Shown: positions 15,255 to 16,036 of the stretch, piece by piece
Numbering within the stretch: position 1 is the first letter of the stretch
Layout: every line of letters starts with the position of its first letter
Assembly: GCA_964515755.1 (NCBI GenBank)
Contig: CAZEVK010000032.1
Location: 1-16,036 of the forward strand
Source: JAGVLN01 sp964515755
Lineage (GTDB): Bacteria; Pseudomonadota; Alphaproteobacteria; Rickettsiales; JABSSG01
Length of the DNA: 16,036 nucleotides
Direction: 5' to 3'
The notes under the pieces: model-generated
The model's database searches: none
What the model saw: the letters and a program-made list of their open reading frames with translations, nothing else
What the model was told of the DNA's origin: nothing
Position numbers and translations under genes: made by a program

Positions 15255-15769
15255 AAACCATTTAATTTCTTATATTTTTTTAGCTTTCGTAAAATAGAAT
15301 CTTGTTTCAGTTTTGAAACATAACTTAATTGTACAATCCCATTTAAATGATCCATTTCATGTTGTATTCCTGTTGCAACCCATCCTTCAGCATGCATTTC
15401 TTGTTCTTTACCATAATAGTCAAGAAACTTTACTTTTATGTTTTCTGGTCTAGTCACATCAACACGCGAAAGCGGAAAAGACAAACATCCTTCATTACGA
15501 GTATATTTCTGCTCTGAAAAGAAAGTTATTTCAGGATTAACCATATATATTGGATCACATTGCTTTTCAAGATATGAAGATGGATCAAAAATTAGCGCTC
15601 TCTTTAAAACACCGACTTGCACTGCGGCAAGCCCACCGCCTTTTTCAGCATACATAGTTTCAAGCATATTATCCATAAATCTTTGCAACTCTTCATCTAC
15701 TCTTTCTACAGGTTTTGAAACCATAAGGAGACGAGGATCAGGTGCAATAACTAATTTAAGTAATACCAT
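15251..15769 (-). CDS. def: Peptide deformylase
   Basis: Metal-dependent hydrolase that removes the formyl group from new proteins, completing the cycle that fmt begins. 172 aa. The three motifs are intact: GGGLAAVQ (44-51), EGCLS (94-98; C95 is a metal ligand) and QHEMDH (136-141; H137 and H141 are ligands, E138 the catalytic base). The tail is basic (LRKLKKYKKL). The ATG at 15769 has no clear Shine-Dalgarno. It is the first gene of the def-fmt-truA operon; its TGA overlaps the fmt ATG by 4 nt. A good promoter sits about 28 nt upstream. Confidence 0.96.
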   Translation of the reverse strand: MVLLKLVIAPDPRLLMVSKPVERVDEELQRFMDNMLETMYAEKGGGLAAVQVGVLKRALIFDPSSYLEKQCDPIYMVNPEITFFSEQKYTRNEGCLSFPLSRVDVTRPENIKVKFLDYYGKEQEMHAEGWVATGIQHEMDHLNGIVQLSYVSKLKQDSILRKLKKYKKLNGL

Positions 15770-15796
15770 AGATTAACTCATTTGCTATTTAGCATT

Positions 15797-15825
15797 AATA
15801 TAGTGATTCTCCCTGAATTTTGCAA
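15797..15825 (-). promoter_or_regulatory. Promoter of the def-fmt-truA operon
   Basis: Minus strand: TTGCAA (15825-15820; four of six), an exact 17-base spacer, and TATATT (15802-15797; five of six). Predicted start near 15790, about 21 bases before the def ATG. The best-proportioned promoter in the window. Confidence 0.5.
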
Positions 15826-16036
15826 TATTAAACTTGGATAGCCTCATATCATATGACCTAGTATCCCAGCAAAAATTAATTGACCATGTCCATGCTATCT
15901 GATATATTTCCATACATATATAATTTAACAATTTAAATTTATAAACAATGCATTTTACTACAAGTTTTGCTTCTTCTTCAGCTGTCCTGCCCCCCTATAA
16001 TGATGCCAGATTTAAGTTAGTAGTTTAAAAAAAGAG
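15826..16036. other. Right-end intergenic sequence, no recognisable gene
   Basis: I see no recognisable gene upstream of the def promoter. A minus-strand frame stays open for about 67 codons towards 15785 but has an implausible mix of Trp and Cys and no known motif. A plus-strand ATG at 15949 opens only 26 codons. Near the edge a C6 run inside TGTCCTGCCCCCC (15983-15995) stands out from the AT-rich background and resembles the TG...GCCCC ends of IS3-type elements. That is a hunch only. Confidence 0.3.

Noticed and set aside
15785..15990. Minus-strand frame of about 67 codons upstream of def
   Set aside because: No start at the head, odd composition (many Trp and Cys), no known motif, and it would cover the def promoter. 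Probably chance.
1..16036. CRISPR array, rRNA, phage or integrase genes
   Set aside because: No regularly spaced direct repeats, no rRNA-like segment and no integrase or capsid motifs were found on either strand.

Overview
The window is AT-rich, and its gene content and protein flavour point to an obligate intracellular alphaproteobacterium of the Rickettsiales, most likely the family Rickettsiaceae. The main reasons are: a ValRS amino terminus of the archaeal type known from Rickettsia; a parvulin-like foldase gene divergent from secA; a small lipoprotein directly after secA that resembles a small lipoprotein family I recall from Rickettsia; an AmpG-like transporter; and an ankyrin-repeat, eukaryote-like gene in decay. 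All family assignments come from reading motifs, not from searches.

Layout. 1-374 (-) is the 5' part of valS, divergent from ubiA (+). An envelope block follows: a PagL-like lipid A deacylase (-), an MsbA-like ABC exporter (-), the lipoprotein BamD (+) and a GT4-type glycosyltransferase (+) that is probably cotranscribed with bamD. Next come tRNA-Thr(UGU) and ndk, both on the minus strand and only 6 nt apart, and an AmpG-like permease (+) that converges on a MNT/HEPN pair (-). Upstream of that pair, on the same strand, is an exported parvulin-type peptidyl-prolyl isomerase. It is divergent from secA (+), which is complete with its zinc-binding tail.

The accessory part is 12053-13591. It holds a 53-residue lipoprotein gene too short for ordinary gene calling, a 345-base stretch without an intact gene that carries a possible minus-strand gene remnant, and a broken gene with a near-consensus promoter and Shine-Dalgarno site. 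Repairing one in-frame TAA (12841-12843) and removing one G from a G5 run (13267-13271) restores a 323-codon frame. Its product would be an NTAN1/CheD-like amidohydrolase domain followed by ankyrin repeats, which looks like a host-directed effector. This is the most interesting object in the window.

The right end is a def-fmt-truA operon (-) with a well-formed promoter. It covers tRNA-fMet formylation, deformylation of nascent proteins and tRNA pseudouridylation. Beyond it lie about 270 bases with no recognisable gene and a C-rich motif near the edge that may be the end of an insertion sequence.
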